DNA of 64,000 bases from Histomonas meleagridis. Taxonomy: Eukaryota > Parabasalia > Tritrichomonadida > Dientamoebidae. Both the position numbers and the translations under genes were made by a program. Positions 11,490 through 21,730 of the stretch are shown one piece after another. Numbering within the stretch: position 1 is the first letter of the stretch; every line of letters begins with the position of its first letter. The notes below the pieces were generated by a model. It did no database searches. It had not been told where the DNA came from and saw only the letters and a list, made by a program, of their open reading frames with translations. The stretch covers positions 62,001-126,000 of the forward strand of contig WSYJ01000029.1 of NCBI GenBank assembly GCA_020186115.1, read 5' to 3'.

Positions 11490-12000
11490 TTTAAGAAGTA
11501 GTTAAACTAATTCTTTCTGATCTTTTTCAGATGCCATAATAAGTGATTTTTTGGATAATTGATTTCGATATTTTACTTTGAAATATAAAATGATTTGAAT
11601 AAATTCTAAATAAAACAAATGAAGATATTTATTTTTGGCATTAGTATTAATTCTATTTCGTTCACGAAGAGATTTAACTATTTCTGTATAACCATCACAG
11701 GATGCCCACATAAGTACTGTTCGAGATATTTTAAATAATTTTTAAATATTATTTTTGAATTAAAAATTATTATCGAAATAAATATGAAACAGCAATTATG
11801 ATGCATCTATAAATGTTAAATGATTTTGTTCACATGCTTGAATAATTTCAAGATTTCCACATGCAATTGCATAAATACAAAATAAATCGAATTGTTTATC
11901 ATTATTGAATTAAATGTATATGGAAAGTTTGAATCGAATAATTTCATTGTTTGTTCAATTATTAAGTTAATGTTTTCATCGTTTTTTTGCTACAGACAGA
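11490..12000 (-). pseudogene. Remains of an ankyrin/DUF3447-type gene
   Basis: On the minus strand short stretches read as trichomonad ankyrin repeats in different frames. MWASCDGYTEIVKSL with NAKNK lies at about 11620-11711. IYAIACGNLEIIQACEQN, running to a stop, lies at about 11810-11890, and an upstream piece (EQTMKLFDSNFPYTFNS) lies near 11900-11960. Frame changes and stops separate them, so this is a decayed gene, not a coding unit. The rest of the 11188-12741 gap is AT-rich with two adjacent palindromes at 12021-12057 and the promoter of the next gene. Confidence 0.7.
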
Positions 12001-12732
12001 CATTGCCAATTTTAGTAGCTGACTGAGTCAGTCTAATAGTTTTATATAAAACTATTATTTTTATAATAATTAGTTGAAATATTAAATTAATGTTTTTCTA
12101 GTGATAGAAGACCTAAAATCATTATCATACCATTGATTCAGATTTTCCGAAAATAAATTGATGGTAATCATTTTACAACAATATTCAAAAACAGATGCAA
12201 ATCAACGATAAGAAATCAAGTTGTGTTCATTTTGCCACATTTTTATCGCCCATTCATTCAATTTTTCAGAGCTCTGGCAGTGTGTTGTCAAAATGTATAA
12301 ACGCATATAATGCGATTTTCGAAACACCAATAGATAAACACAGGCATGTCCAGCTTTTTTGTTAATAATTAATTCTTATATGATAAATTTGATTACAATT
12401 TCGAATTACAATTCGATGTTTTGGCTCCGTTTATTGAAAGCCGATACAACTGTAAATGATAAAATGTCACTTTTTAATCCAGAAAAATGTCTCCTCTTTC
12501 TATCACCATTTTATATTAGCTCAATTTTTTATTTATAATCATATGCCATTCATTTTTATATGATTTAATGCATATAGTTTTTTATGATATATCCTTTATT
12601 TGCTACATTAAATCTATTTTTTCTTTTTTTCTGATAGCCCGATAAACCAACTATCGCTCGTTCAATTATCCTCCTTTTCACACTTTTTGATAATATAGTT
12701 TTTAAAACCATCAAAATTCAATTAATCGGTTA

Positions 12733-12740
12733 TCAACTTT
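12733..12740 (+). promoter_or_regulatory. Possible Inr of the MRH receptor gene
   Basis: TCAACTTT with a candidate +1 at 12735, seven bases before the ATG. A second TCACACTTTTT at 12678-12688 is a less well placed alternative. Confidence 0.35.
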
Positions 12741-12741
12741 G

Positions 12742-15612
12742 ATGTTTAGCCTTCTATTAACACTTGGTAGCGCTGGAACGTCTTTACCCATTGATCGTGG
12801 GCTTTCAAGGGTCACTATTAAAGATCGGTATTGGAATTTAACCTCGGCCACAGGTAAGCTTTACACATATAAAAATAAAAACCAGGATACTTTTTATATT
12901 CACTTTGCCGAAGCAGTTCCAGCTGACGAACTTCCCTCATACTACACAAGTACCGGAGTTAAGTTAGGCTCAAACTCATTTAAATGTAATGACAATGATC
13001 AAAAATGTATACCTTTAGCAAGCTTTTATGACTTCGACTGGAAGCCTATTCTTGATAACAACCTTGATGCCGGTGTTATAAACTATGCAGATGGTGAACC
13101 ATTTGCACTTAATGCAGAAACTTACGATGACTGGGAAACTTTCTTCGAGTTCCGTTGCACTCCTGGAGTAACAGAAGCAGAGCCCGAGTTCATTGTTGAT
13201 GTTGTTTCCGAACAATTCCAAAGAATTCATATTCGATTCCTTGATGAAAGAGGTTGTCCAAGCGTTGTAACAGTTAACACACCATCACCTACACCAGCCT
13301 TCGAGACTGATACTTTGGTTACTTTCCGTCATCCAGAAGATACAGATTTGGCAATATTATTTGATTTGAAAGAAGTTAATGGCGGACCTCTCGGTTTGAT
13401 GACACCTGCAAAATTAAGCAATGGCAAGTGTGGTTACATTTTCATAGCTCCTGCTGATCAAATTCTTCAATGTCCATGGGGTGCTACATGTGGATCTGAA
13501 ACTTCTTCATCTGCTTGGCTTTGTGATGAAAATGTTAAAGAATGTGAGTCGTATGGTCTTCTTGGTAATACTGCAATTTCAGAACTTGATGATGATCTTA
13601 TTGATGATAATGATATTTTCAGTGGATTTTATGTTCGTTACCACCATCCAAAAATATCTGGGAAATATGCTCAGTTGAACTTGACTTGTAATCGAAATCT
13701 TCCTGCTGGTCATATTGTATTTTTAGGAGCTGATTATACAAACAACAAAGGTAATGTAATAGAAGTAGCTGGTGAATCAATATATGCTTGTCCAACTCCA
13801 AATCCTGTTCCAGTGCCAGCTGAAGGTTTATGTAAATTTGAGTATATACAACCAGGTTCAGATTATAGTGTATCAATGGATCTTGAAATTTATAACAAAG
13901 AAGGCGGTCTTAAATCAGAAGTTAAAAATGTTGCAGATCGTGTTTTTTATGATCTATACTACCAACCATGTGGAGCTATGACATGTCCACCCGGAGCAGA
14001 TTGTGATGATGAAGATGCTACTGTTTATGCATGCACTCGGTCTGATGGCACTACTCAACCAGAATGTCATGCATATGGTTTGATGCGAAATAATTTAACC
14101 GCAACGATAAACGGCGGTTATGTGTTCAATGGCGTAACGGTCACCTACACTGGAGACGTTAAGCGACATGCCGAAGTCGATTTCATTTGTAATGAAAACT
14201 TAGCAGATGGTGAAATTAAGTTAGCAGAAACAATTTTAACCAAAGATCGTACACTTTATTTCACTGTCCAAACTAAAAGTGCATGTGCATCAGGTTCTGG
14301 ACCTACACCTACACCACCACCACGTATTTATCCACAAAAGCCAGTCAAAGGGCCAACACCTACACCAACACCAGTTATATCACCAAATCCATTTTTCTTA
14401 TATCATAATGATACACATTATGTCTTTGTTGATCTGGAAGAAATTGAAGAAGATGTCCTTAAAGAAGATATGGTCTTATATGAGCGTGGTCGTAAGTCCT
14501 CAATCCATACAGAATTTTCATCATGGTCATTAATTTCATGTCCATTAGGATGGGATTGTGAAGAGTTTACAGAAGCAAACTTATGGCAATGTTGGTATGA
14601 TGATGATTACAAACCATATTGTCATCCTGCTGGTGACAAACGATTACCAGGTCTTAAGTCCATGTTAATAGATCAAAATTCATTAGACAATGGTTTAATC
14701 ATTAACTATGAAGGCCATTATGGAGTCAGAATGGAGATTCGTGCATATTGTGATCCAGCATCTAAGAATGTTGACACATTACCAATTGACAATTCGATTG
14801 TTGTATATCATCAAAGTACAACAGGCACTGAATTTTCATATGAAGCAGTCTCACGATACATATGTCCATCTAAATTCGAGACGCCAGTAGCACCATCTGG
14901 TGTTACGCCAACACCAGAGCCATCGCCACATACCATTAATTATGTCTTTGAGACATATTCATCTGGTCAACATATCAAATTAGATTTGTCTAAGTTACAA
15001 AGTGATTTAGAACCAGTCGTTTTAGGCTTTGGTAAGAATCATCACAAAGCAGAAATCGATTATACGCCAAGTCAACTTACATCATGTCCACAAGGTTACA
15101 CATGTCCATCCGATGTCAAACAAGGAAACATTTGGAAGTGCATTAACAATTATTACTGTTGGCCAATTGGTGACGCGCGTTATGGACTTCATATGTCATT
15201 AGTGAATGAGTCAGAGCCACTCGAAGGTGTCGCAGTGAACTATGATGGAGGATATGGTAAGTACGAGACACATATGATATTCCAATGTAATCAGTCCGTA
15301 CCTGAGCATACAATTCACTTCGATGAAGTAGGTGTCCAAACTCGTCAGAACTCTATAGTTTTGTTCGCTCATACACCAGACGTATGCCCAATCAGCTCAA
15401 GCAATATGACGCCTGGAGCAGTGTTCTTGTTGATTGTGATATTGTTCATAGTGTCGTACTTCGGTATAGGCACTTTGATAATGTTCGCTGTGAAGGGAGT
15501 CGTGGAAGTACCTTTCCAGGCATTTTGGACTGACGTATGTAACTCAATAGAAGCAACAGTGACATTCGTTGTAACATGTGGAAAAGGCACAAATAACTAT
15601 AACGCCATCTAA
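12742..15612 (+). CDS. Type I membrane protein with about five MRH (mannose-6-phosphate-receptor-like) repeats
   Basis: A 956-residue protein read from the ATG at 12742. It has a signal peptide (MFSLLLTLGSAG), then about five diverged repeats of ~150 residues separated by Pro/Thr linkers (TPTPPP, TPTPTP). Repeats show CPxGxxC (CPWGATC, CPPGADC, CPLGWDC, CPQGYTC), a GLxxx motif, and (V/I)NYxGxYG followed by a xFxCN strand, the pattern of MRH domains. One transmembrane helix lies at about residues 890-915 (GAVFLLIVILFIVSYFGIG). The short tail, with VPFQAFWTDVCNSI, resembles the tail of Atg27 and cation-dependent mannose-6-phosphate receptors, which have an aromatic-FW motif. The protein is inferred to be a sorting receptor for soluble (lysosomal) glycoproteins in Golgi/endosomes. 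Sugar-binding residues were not verified, so ligand specificity is open. Confidence 0.72.
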   Translation: MFSLLLTLGSAGTSLPIDRGLSRVTIKDRYWNLTSATGKLYTYKNKNQDTFYIHFAEAVPADELPSYYTSTGVKLGSNSFKCNDNDQKCIPLASFYDFDWKPILDNNLDAGVINYADGEPFALNAETYDDWETFFEFRCTPGVTEAEPEFIVDVVSEQFQRIHIRFLDERGCPSVVTVNTPSPTPAFETDTLVTFRHPEDTDLAILFDLKEVNGGPLGLMTPAKLSNGKCGYIFIAPADQILQCPWGATCGSETSSSAWLCDENVKECESYGLLGNTAISELDDDLIDDNDIFSGFYVRYHHPKISGKYAQLNLTCNRNLPAGHIVFLGADYTNNKGNVIEVAGESIYACPTPNPVPVPAEGLCKFEYIQPGSDYSVSMDLEIYNKEGGLKSEVKNVADRVFYDLYYQPCGAMTCPPGADCDDEDATVYACTRSDGTTQPECHAYGLMRNNLTATINGGYVFNGVTVTYTGDVKRHAEVDFICNENLADGEIKLAETILTKDRTLYFTVQTKSACASGSGPTPTPPPRIYPQKPVKGPTPTPTPVISPNPFFLYHNDTHYVFVDLEEIEEDVLKEDMVLYERGRKSSIHTEFSSWSLISCPLGWDCEEFTEANLWQCWYDDDYKPYCHPAGDKRLPGLKSMLIDQNSLDNGLIINYEGHYGVRMEIRAYCDPASKNVDTLPIDNSIVVYHQSTTGTEFSYEAVSRYICPSKFETPVAPSGVTPTPEPSPHTINYVFETYSSGQHIKLDLSKLQSDLEPVVLGFGKNHHKAEIDYTPSQLTSCPQGYTCPSDVKQGNIWKCINNYYCWPIGDARYGLHMSLVNESEPLEGVAVNYDGGYGKYETHMIFQCNQSVPEHTIHFDEVGVQTRQNSIVLFAHTPDVCPISSSNMTPGAVFLLIVILFIVSYFGIGTLIMFAVKGVVEVPFQAFWTDVCNSIEATVTFVVTCGKGTNNYNAI

Positions 15613-15674
15613 AAAATACCCAAATAACAAAACGTTTTTGATGAATGTAATGAAATTGTTGCGGTGATAATTTG

Positions 15675-16019
15675 GAACTGTTTAATGTTATTAATGCTCA
15701 TTCTGAAGAAAAGTTATCCCAAAACAGTTAAAGTTCGCTGTGATAATGCATTATAAAAAGTGTTTAAAGTTATCAGTTATTTAAATTAGATAAATTTTTT
15801 GTTTTTTTTACTGGAAGTGTTAGTAATTATAAAATATTTGTAAATATACTCAATAAAAATATATATTTCAAGATAAAAATATTTTAAATTAAAAAAAAGA
15901 AAAAAAAATAAAAAAATTTGGGTGAACCGTGAATCGAACACGGATCTATTGAGCCACAATCAACAATACTAACCACTATACCATTCACCCCCTGAATATT
16001 TTCAATTAGATATAGTATA
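15675..16019. repeat. Left arm of a 345-bp inverted duplication containing tRNA-His
   Basis: Read on the complement, this arm matches 16295-16639 base for base except for a couple of substitutions, for example within the AT-rich stretch near 15870-15880. The arms are separated by a 275-bp AT-rich spacer (16020-16294) with no gene. Each arm contains one tRNA-His, its oligo-T terminator and about 230 bp of 3' flank. Confidence 0.95.
15919..15990 (-). tRNA. tRNA-His (GTG), copy 1
   Basis: On the minus strand, the acceptor GGGTGAA pairs with TTCACCC. The D-loop region is AGTGGTTAG. The anticodon stem is GTTGA/TCAAT around the loop TTGTGGC (anticodon GTG, His), and the T arm is CCGTG-TTCGATT-CACGG. 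The discriminator is A. No intron is present. Sequence is identical to the copy at 16324. An oligo-T tract follows on the minus strand as a Pol III terminator. Confidence 0.96.
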
Positions 16020-16323
16020 GATTATATATTATATTGATGTTGTTATATTAATGTTGTTTTTAAAACCATCAATGTTTTATTTCATGAATTTCTGGGATAT
16101 CACATTTGAACAACAAAAATATCTTAATTGAAATATTTTTTATGACACATATGTATTTAAAATTTTTATTTATGAATTTCGTTGAGATATACAGTTTTAT
16201 AAATTTATTATAAATTTAAAAATATCAATTGTTTCTATATCGAATAGATCCAACATACCCTACAACAAAATTATTTAATTGATATTTATATAATTATACT
16301 ATATCTAATTGAAAATATTCAGG

Positions 16324-16395
16324 GGGTGAATGGTATAGTGGTTAGTATTGTTGATTGTGGCTCAATAGATCCGTGTTCGATTCACGGTTCACCCA
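16324..16395 (+). tRNA. tRNA-His (GTG), copy 2
   Basis: Same cloverleaf as the copy at 15919: perfect 7-bp acceptor stem, GTG anticodon in a seven-base loop, TTCGATT T-loop and discriminator A. It is transcribed away from copy 1. The G immediately before the acceptor stem could serve as position -1, which tRNA-His needs; eukaryotes normally add it after transcription. Confidence 0.97.
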
Positions 16396-16398
16396 AAT

Positions 16399-16415
16399 TT
16401 TTTTATTTTTTTTTC
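16399..16415 (+). terminator. Pol III oligo-T terminator of tRNA-His copy 2
   Basis: Runs of seven and nine T separated by one A, a few bases after the tRNA 3' end. The mirrored A-runs at about 15899-15915 serve copy 1. Confidence 0.7.
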
Positions 16416-16715
16416 TTTTTTTTAATTTAAAATATTTTTTTCTTTAAATATATATTTTTATTGAGTATATTTACAAATATTTTATAATTACTAACACTTC
16501 CAGTAAAAAAAACAAAAAATTTATCTAATTTAAATAACTGATAACTTTAAACACTTTTTATAATGCATTATCACAGCGAACTTTAACTGTTTTGGGATAA
16601 CTTTTCTTCAGAATGAGCATTAATAACATTAAACAGTTCGTCATCACATTGTCCATATTTGAAATCTCAAAACAGTTTTTGGAGGTTTTAACGGTTTGGT
16701 CGTTCCTTTTGGAAG

Positions 16716-16793
16716 ATGCGTGGTAAATGGTTGAAGAAACGTATGCGGAGACTTAAGAGGAAGAGGAGGCAAATGAGAGCAAAGGCTCGGTAA
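16716..16793 (+). CDS. RPL41: 60S ribosomal protein eL41 (25 residues)
   Basis: A 25-codon gene reading MRGKWLKKRMRRLKRKRR followed by QMRAKAR and a TAA. The Lys/Arg-only helix with the MR-KW-KKRMRRLKRKRR core is the near-invariant eukaryotic eL41, which bridges the two ribosomal subunits. It is too short for usual gene-length cut-offs. A TAACGGTTT motif (16689-16697) and a CCTTTT box lie just upstream, and the stop overlaps TAAATAAA. The inverted tRNA duplication ends 76 bp upstream. Confidence 0.95.
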   Translation: MRGKWLKKRMRRLKRKRRQMRAKAR

Positions 16794-17071
16794 ATAAATT
16801 CCTCATAATTACATATGGTTTTTGAATAAAGCACATGCTCATCATTTATTTGTTATTTACAACCTTATGAAAATTTTCAAAAAAGTCAAATAATTATGTT
16901 CTTATCATGCCTCTGTTTGAGAATTTAAGTAAATAGTTACTTGCCACAATAATTAATTGCCAATATATCTCAAAAAATAAATGATTTGTTCTAAATAAGC
17001 CAATTCACATTAGTGTTAAAACAGAAGAAGAAATTTCGATTATAATTTACATATATAAAACAATATAATTG

Positions 17072-18973
17072 TCATTCTTGATCAATCAATTTTCTTATTT
17101 CATCAATTTTATTAGCCAAGTTGCCAAACTTTTCCACATTTTGAAGTTTTTTTAAAAACGTTTTAAAGTGTTCAATTTGATTTGGTGTCAAAAGTGGAAA
17201 CTTCTCATTCTTTGTACTTTGGAGTAACTTTATTGCATTTTCAATAATCGATGCAATATCGCAATCTATTCCAAGTTCGATCATAAGATTTAATGCGCTA
17301 ATGTAAATTCTAAATTGCTCAACGAAAGAAGGAACTGCCTTATCAAGGCTAAGCATTTTTTTCATACCAATTAATTCCAAATCCATTGAACCATTTTGTT
17401 TTGCAAGAAAACAGAAATGTATCAAAAGTTCTTTTGTATTACATTTTTCGAGCAAATGTTGCAGTAAACTTTCCCTAACGTTTTGCTTTGAGAAATGACT
17501 CATAAGAACTTTTAGCTTCAGATCATTTAAGCGTTGGAAAGATGGATTTCGTTCAGTCAATTTTTGAATGAGTTCGTCAGCAAAACCGTTGTAAACGTTT
17601 TCGTCTTTGATGTAATCCAAAACAGTGCACTGAAGCCAAAAAGTGTTAATTTCTGGCTTTGTTCGTCTAATGAAATCTAGAACTACTAAAGGAGAAACAC
17701 CAGATCTAAGAGAACCTTGAGTTACGAAGTTAATCATATCAGGTTGTTGGAAAACGAATGGTTCAGCAAAAACAATTTCGTAGAACTCTTTTGGAAACTT
17801 ATGGACTGCAATCAAATATTTTGTTATCGCGGCCTCAGATCCTGATTTATTTCGGTCAGATAATTCTGATTTCAAAAAATTTCGAATGAGGTATGGTGAT
17901 GTGTTAGGGTCAATTTGAGATAAAAACTGTATTGGTACCTTAGATCCTTTTGGAATTTCTGGTACAATTCCAGTAAATAACTCGATATTTTTTTTAAGAC
18001 AAAAACCTAAAATTAACAAAAAAACGTCTTCTATCGGCCATTGAATCGCACACTTTTTGAGAATGTCGATCGAATTATGCTCAATTGCAATTTTTGTAAT
18101 TTCAGGTGCCATTTCGGGTGCGAACTCTGTTTGTGTGATGAAATCATATGCCTTGGATGAGTCGTTAAAGCCACGACAACACTTAAGTGAGAATTTCTTT
18201 AAGGATTCATATACTTTATCACTCAAGTTCTTTGGCTCGATAATTGCTGATTTTTCTTTTTTGGGAAGACCATGTTGAATAAATTCAAGAATCTGAGGAA
18301 TGAGCTCGCATAGAAGAGATGGCTTTAAAAGATTGTTATTAATAAGTCTCTCGATTAATGTAATTCCAATTTGGAAATACGCTTCATAGCTTTCCCCTTG
18401 ATATTGGTCTCTTGTGTCTAAGAATTCCTCGACATACTTTGTAAGTTCTTCTGTTTGTGAAACTTTGATATTAAAATATAGAAATTCAATTGCTTGGGAA
18501 AGATGATCAGGATGGTTAACAACAAAGTTAGGCATTTGCTTGATCATTTCTTTATGGTTAACAAGTAAAAAAGGTGAATCTGAAAATTTTTCTTCTCCAC
18601 ATACAACTGCAACATGACGCAATAGAATGTTCTTAGCTGATACAGCTAATGAAGGGATCATATCAAATACTATTCTAATGTATTCATCCTTTTTAGAAAC
18701 AAAGGCAATGATTAAAGAAATAAAAAGTCGTGGGAACAAATATTGATAGTCTAATGTAAACCAAAACCATCTGGCGAGTTCCCCTGCCGAAATATCTGAG
18801 TTTGCGAGATTATTTTTCAATTTCATCAGAAAACTTATTAAAATATCTGGATCATCTAAATATTGCATGAAATTTTTGAACTCAGATAATTGCTTGAAGT
18901 AATAGATACTTTCATAGATCATGGATTTTATGTCGTCTGGGTTCAAATCAGGTGGAGTGGGAAGGTTCTCCAT
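17072..18973 (-). CDS. Hypothetical alpha-helical (HEAT-like) protein
   Basis: The frame is open to an ATG at 19027. The better start is the ATG at 18973 (MENLPTPPDLNPDD), because an Inr-like TCACTTGTCC lies 15 bases before it and would be inside the longer version. From there the protein has 633 residues. It is almost entirely amphipathic helix, with recurring 35-45-residue Leu/Ile-rich units, consistent with an alpha-solenoid. There is no signal peptide, membrane segment or catalytic motif. I do not recognise the family. Immediately upstream, a short sequence (TTAACG-TCTCATGT) occurs twice about 50 bp apart, suggesting a local duplication of the promoter region. Confidence 0.8.
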   Translation of the reverse strand: MENLPTPPDLNPDDIKSMIYESIYYFKQLSEFKNFMQYLDDPDILISFLMKLKNNLANSDISAGELARWFWFTLDYQYLFPRLFISLIIAFVSKKDEYIRIVFDMIPSLAVSAKNILLRHVAVVCGEEKFSDSPFLLVNHKEMIKQMPNFVVNHPDHLSQAIEFLYFNIKVSQTEELTKYVEEFLDTRDQYQGESYEAYFQIGITLIERLINNNLLKPSLLCELIPQILEFIQHGLPKKEKSAIIEPKNLSDKVYESLKKFSLKCCRGFNDSSKAYDFITQTEFAPEMAPEITKIAIEHNSIDILKKCAIQWPIEDVFLLILGFCLKKNIELFTGIVPEIPKGSKVPIQFLSQIDPNTSPYLIRNFLKSELSDRNKSGSEAAITKYLIAVHKFPKEFYEIVFAEPFVFQQPDMINFVTQGSLRSGVSPLVVLDFIRRTKPEINTFWLQCTVLDYIKDENVYNGFADELIQKLTERNPSFQRLNDLKLKVLMSHFSKQNVRESLLQHLLEKCNTKELLIHFCFLAKQNGSMDLELIGMKKMLSLDKAVPSFVEQFRIYISALNLMIELGIDCDIASIIENAIKLLQSTKNEKFPLLTPNQIEHFKTFLKKLQNVEKFGNLANKIDEIRKLIDQE

Positions 18974-18980
18974 ATTTGCT

Positions 18981-18990
18981 GGACAAGTGA
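18981..18990 (-). promoter_or_regulatory. Inr-like element deciding the start of the helical protein gene
   Basis: TCACTTGTCC on the minus strand, +1 A at 18988, 15 bases before the ATG at 18973. Its place inside the longer open frame argues for the shorter protein. Confidence 0.55.
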
Positions 18991-19737
18991 TGTAAAAAAT
19001 TGAATTCTTGGTTGTTAACGTTCTCATGTGATTTAAACGTTCTTCTTAGGAAATACATTGTTAACGCTCTCATGTCACCAAAGTCTCAACTCGATGAATT
19101 AATAAGATATTAAATTTGTTTTAATACCATTTTGTACTAACAAAAATTTTCTATTGAACTATATAAACAAAATTATGTTTCATTAATTATTCATAAAAAT
19201 CTCCATATTAATGCATTTCGTCAGATTTTTCTTTACTAAGAAAACTCATCATATATTTAATATTTTAAAAAATCCTTTTGTAAAAAATTTTTTTATTTTT
19301 TTCACAGATTATGTAGATAATTTTGGATTAATTGAAGATATTGATGTAAATCTTTAATGGAAAAAAATGATGATTGTTTCACTTTTTCATAGATGAATGT
19401 TCTAAAAATTGAATAAAGCTCACAAAAAATTTATTATTATCATATCATCTCTTATCAGAGATAGGGGTATCCCTTATGACTAACATTATATTTTTTACAT
19501 GACATAGAATACACCTAATAACTTAAACAAAATATTATAAATTTATTTTCATAAAAATGCTTCTAAATTTAAAATCGATATAACTTTAAATATTCATCAT
19601 ATCTCAATAAACCTTATGTGAAAAGTTTCAAATATTTATCTATGGTAAAATAATCTAATCAAAATTAGACAAATCTATTCTGTTGCTGTGATTTTTTTCA
19701 TTCTTTGCCATCTAACTAACTTTTTTAATATTAATAA
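18991..19737. other. AT-rich intergenic stretch, no gene seen
   Basis: No frame here resembles a protein and I see no RNA gene. It leads into the ATT microsatellite. Confidence 0.5.
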
Positions 19738-20370
<633 letters not shown>

Positions 20371-20992
20371 TAATAATTCAAATTCTTCTATTTATATTCT
20401 TAGAAAGTTAGAAAGGAATGATTTTTAGGGAATATTCAAAATATCCTATTTATAATAACTATTAAAGCCTACTTTTCATTTTATATAATACAAGAATGCG
20501 CTTCACGCTGTTTGCGATATATAATTATAAAAAAGAAAAAAGTATAATAGAAAAATATTGGGAGCCTCTTAATAAATGGAAGATAATTAGATATATTTTG
20601 AAATACAATCAACATATAGATGATATTTTAATAGAAAATAAAATGAATTTTATTAGAAAAATGCGTATAAAAATAGAATTTCCAAAGATACATAAAAAGA
20701 TCAAAAACATGAGGTGAGCGGGTCGTTTTAAAACTTAACAATTTGTAAACCATTCAATTGTGTTTGATTGATTTATATTACTATCGTAAATTTTCAATCA
20801 AAACAACACGGTTTTGTATCAAAAAGCTCAACTTTTTGTGCCTTGGTTGTAAAAAAACCGGTATCGATTGTTCTTTCTCTGGCGGTTACCAAAAAAATTC
20901 ATGACTTTATTTTAGTGAGCCAAAAGTTTTTGTGTGGCGATTTACTATTTCACATGACATGTCATAATTAAGTGATCGATATCTCTCAAAAA
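20371..20992. other. Intergenic region before the IBD gene
   Basis: Contains a 73-codon Lys/Ile-rich ATG frame (20496-20717) without recognisable features, which I do not support as a gene. The promoter region of the IBD gene follows, with ACCGGTATCG and GGCGGTTACC motifs at about 20850-20890 and TCACATGAC near 20951. Confidence 0.4.
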
Positions 20993-21730
20993 ATGATTTC
21001 TGATTTTGATGATTCCTCTGATCTCTCAGAAGCATTCACAGGACCAATAATTGATTCAATTTCCTGTTTATCAAAAGAGGATCGTGATGAATATGAGCGT
21101 CTTCGAAATTCTTTTAATATTGTCCAATCAAAAGACCGCCATACTGCAACATTTCAACAAGAAATCAGCAAAATTATAGCTTTTGTAAACAGATCGCCAA
21201 AAGATAGAGAACAGAGGGCTATTGCTGCTGGTTTACTATATACAGGAAATTACTTCTGTGTAAACACGCAGCAACTCATCAAACTCATTTGCAGATGCAA
21301 ATCAAGTATAAATAATGGATTTCACCAATTAGGATATACTACAATTAAGATTAAGGCAAGAGTTTGCTTATGCCTTAAAAATGCACTCCCATCAATTGCA
21401 AGCAATCCACAGCTATGTCGCCAATGGACTGTCAGAGCATATCTTTCTGGCATTATGGCTCAACAATTTATGGAAATTAATAATTCCAAAAAACCATTAC
21501 AGAGACCACCAAAAGGACAAATATTTGTTGAATACACACAGCCTATTGAAGCACTGTCGATTCCACACTTAAATTTACCATCATCAGCTCCTTTGAAGAA
21601 AAGCAATACAACTGAATTTTCTCCAAAAGCACTGGACAGAGATTTAAGTACCAATTTCGATATATTCGAAGATAATGGAGATGATTATTCCTTTGAATCA
21701 CCTGATGATTTTAATCTGAAATTTTGGTAA
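20993..21730 (+). CDS. Initiator-binding-domain (IBD) transcription factor, IBP39-like
   Basis: A 245-residue protein read from the ATG at 20993; seven upstream codons from a GTG are not needed. Residues about 20-145 match the IBD, the winged-helix domain known only from trichomonads that recognises the Inr. Telltale segments are LSKEDRDEYERLR, TFQQEISKI, an RAIAAGLLYTGNYFCVNTQQL strand-helix and CKSSINNGFHQLGY, the recognition-helix region. The C-terminal ~90 residues are Pro/Ser- then Asp-rich (FEDNGDDYSF, SPDDFN) and acidic. They may contact the transcription machinery, whereas classical IBP39 has a larger C-domain that binds the Pol II tail. A nuclear role in promoter recognition is inferred. 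It is probably one of several family members. Confidence 0.87.
   Translation: MISDFDDSSDLSEAFTGPIIDSISCLSKEDRDEYERLRNSFNIVQSKDRHTATFQQEISKIIAFVNRSPKDREQRAIAAGLLYTGNYFCVNTQQLIKLICRCKSSINNGFHQLGYTTIKIKARVCLCLKNALPSIASNPQLCRQWTVRAYLSGIMAQQFMEINNSKKPLQRPPKGQIFVEYTQPIEALSIPHLNLPSSAPLKKSNTTEFSPKALDRDLSTNFDIFEDNGDDYSFESPDDFNLKFW

Larger units (their letters stand above)
16295..16639. repeat. Right arm of the 345-bp inverted duplication
   Basis: Mirror copy of 15675-16019. It ends 76 bp before the start codon of eL41, so the repeat boundary lies within or next to that gene's promoter. Confidence 0.95.

Noticed and set aside
16490-16503. ACTAACACTTCCAG resembling the trichomonad 3' splice motif, upstream of eL41
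   Set aside because: It is part of the tRNA inverted repeat, occurs mirrored in the other arm, and no matching 5' splice site or upstream exon is visible.
15675-16639. Interpretation of the tRNA inverted repeat as a transposon with terminal inverted repeats
   Set aside because: The spacer is only 275 bp of AT-rich DNA with no transposase, and the arms contain tRNA genes, not terminal repeats.
20496-20717. 73-codon Lys/Ile-rich frame
   Set aside because: No promoter motif, domain or convincing composition; it is likely chance in AT-rich DNA.
20768-20971. 67-codon frame before the IBD gene
   Set aside because: Overlaps the promoter of the IBD gene and has no protein features.
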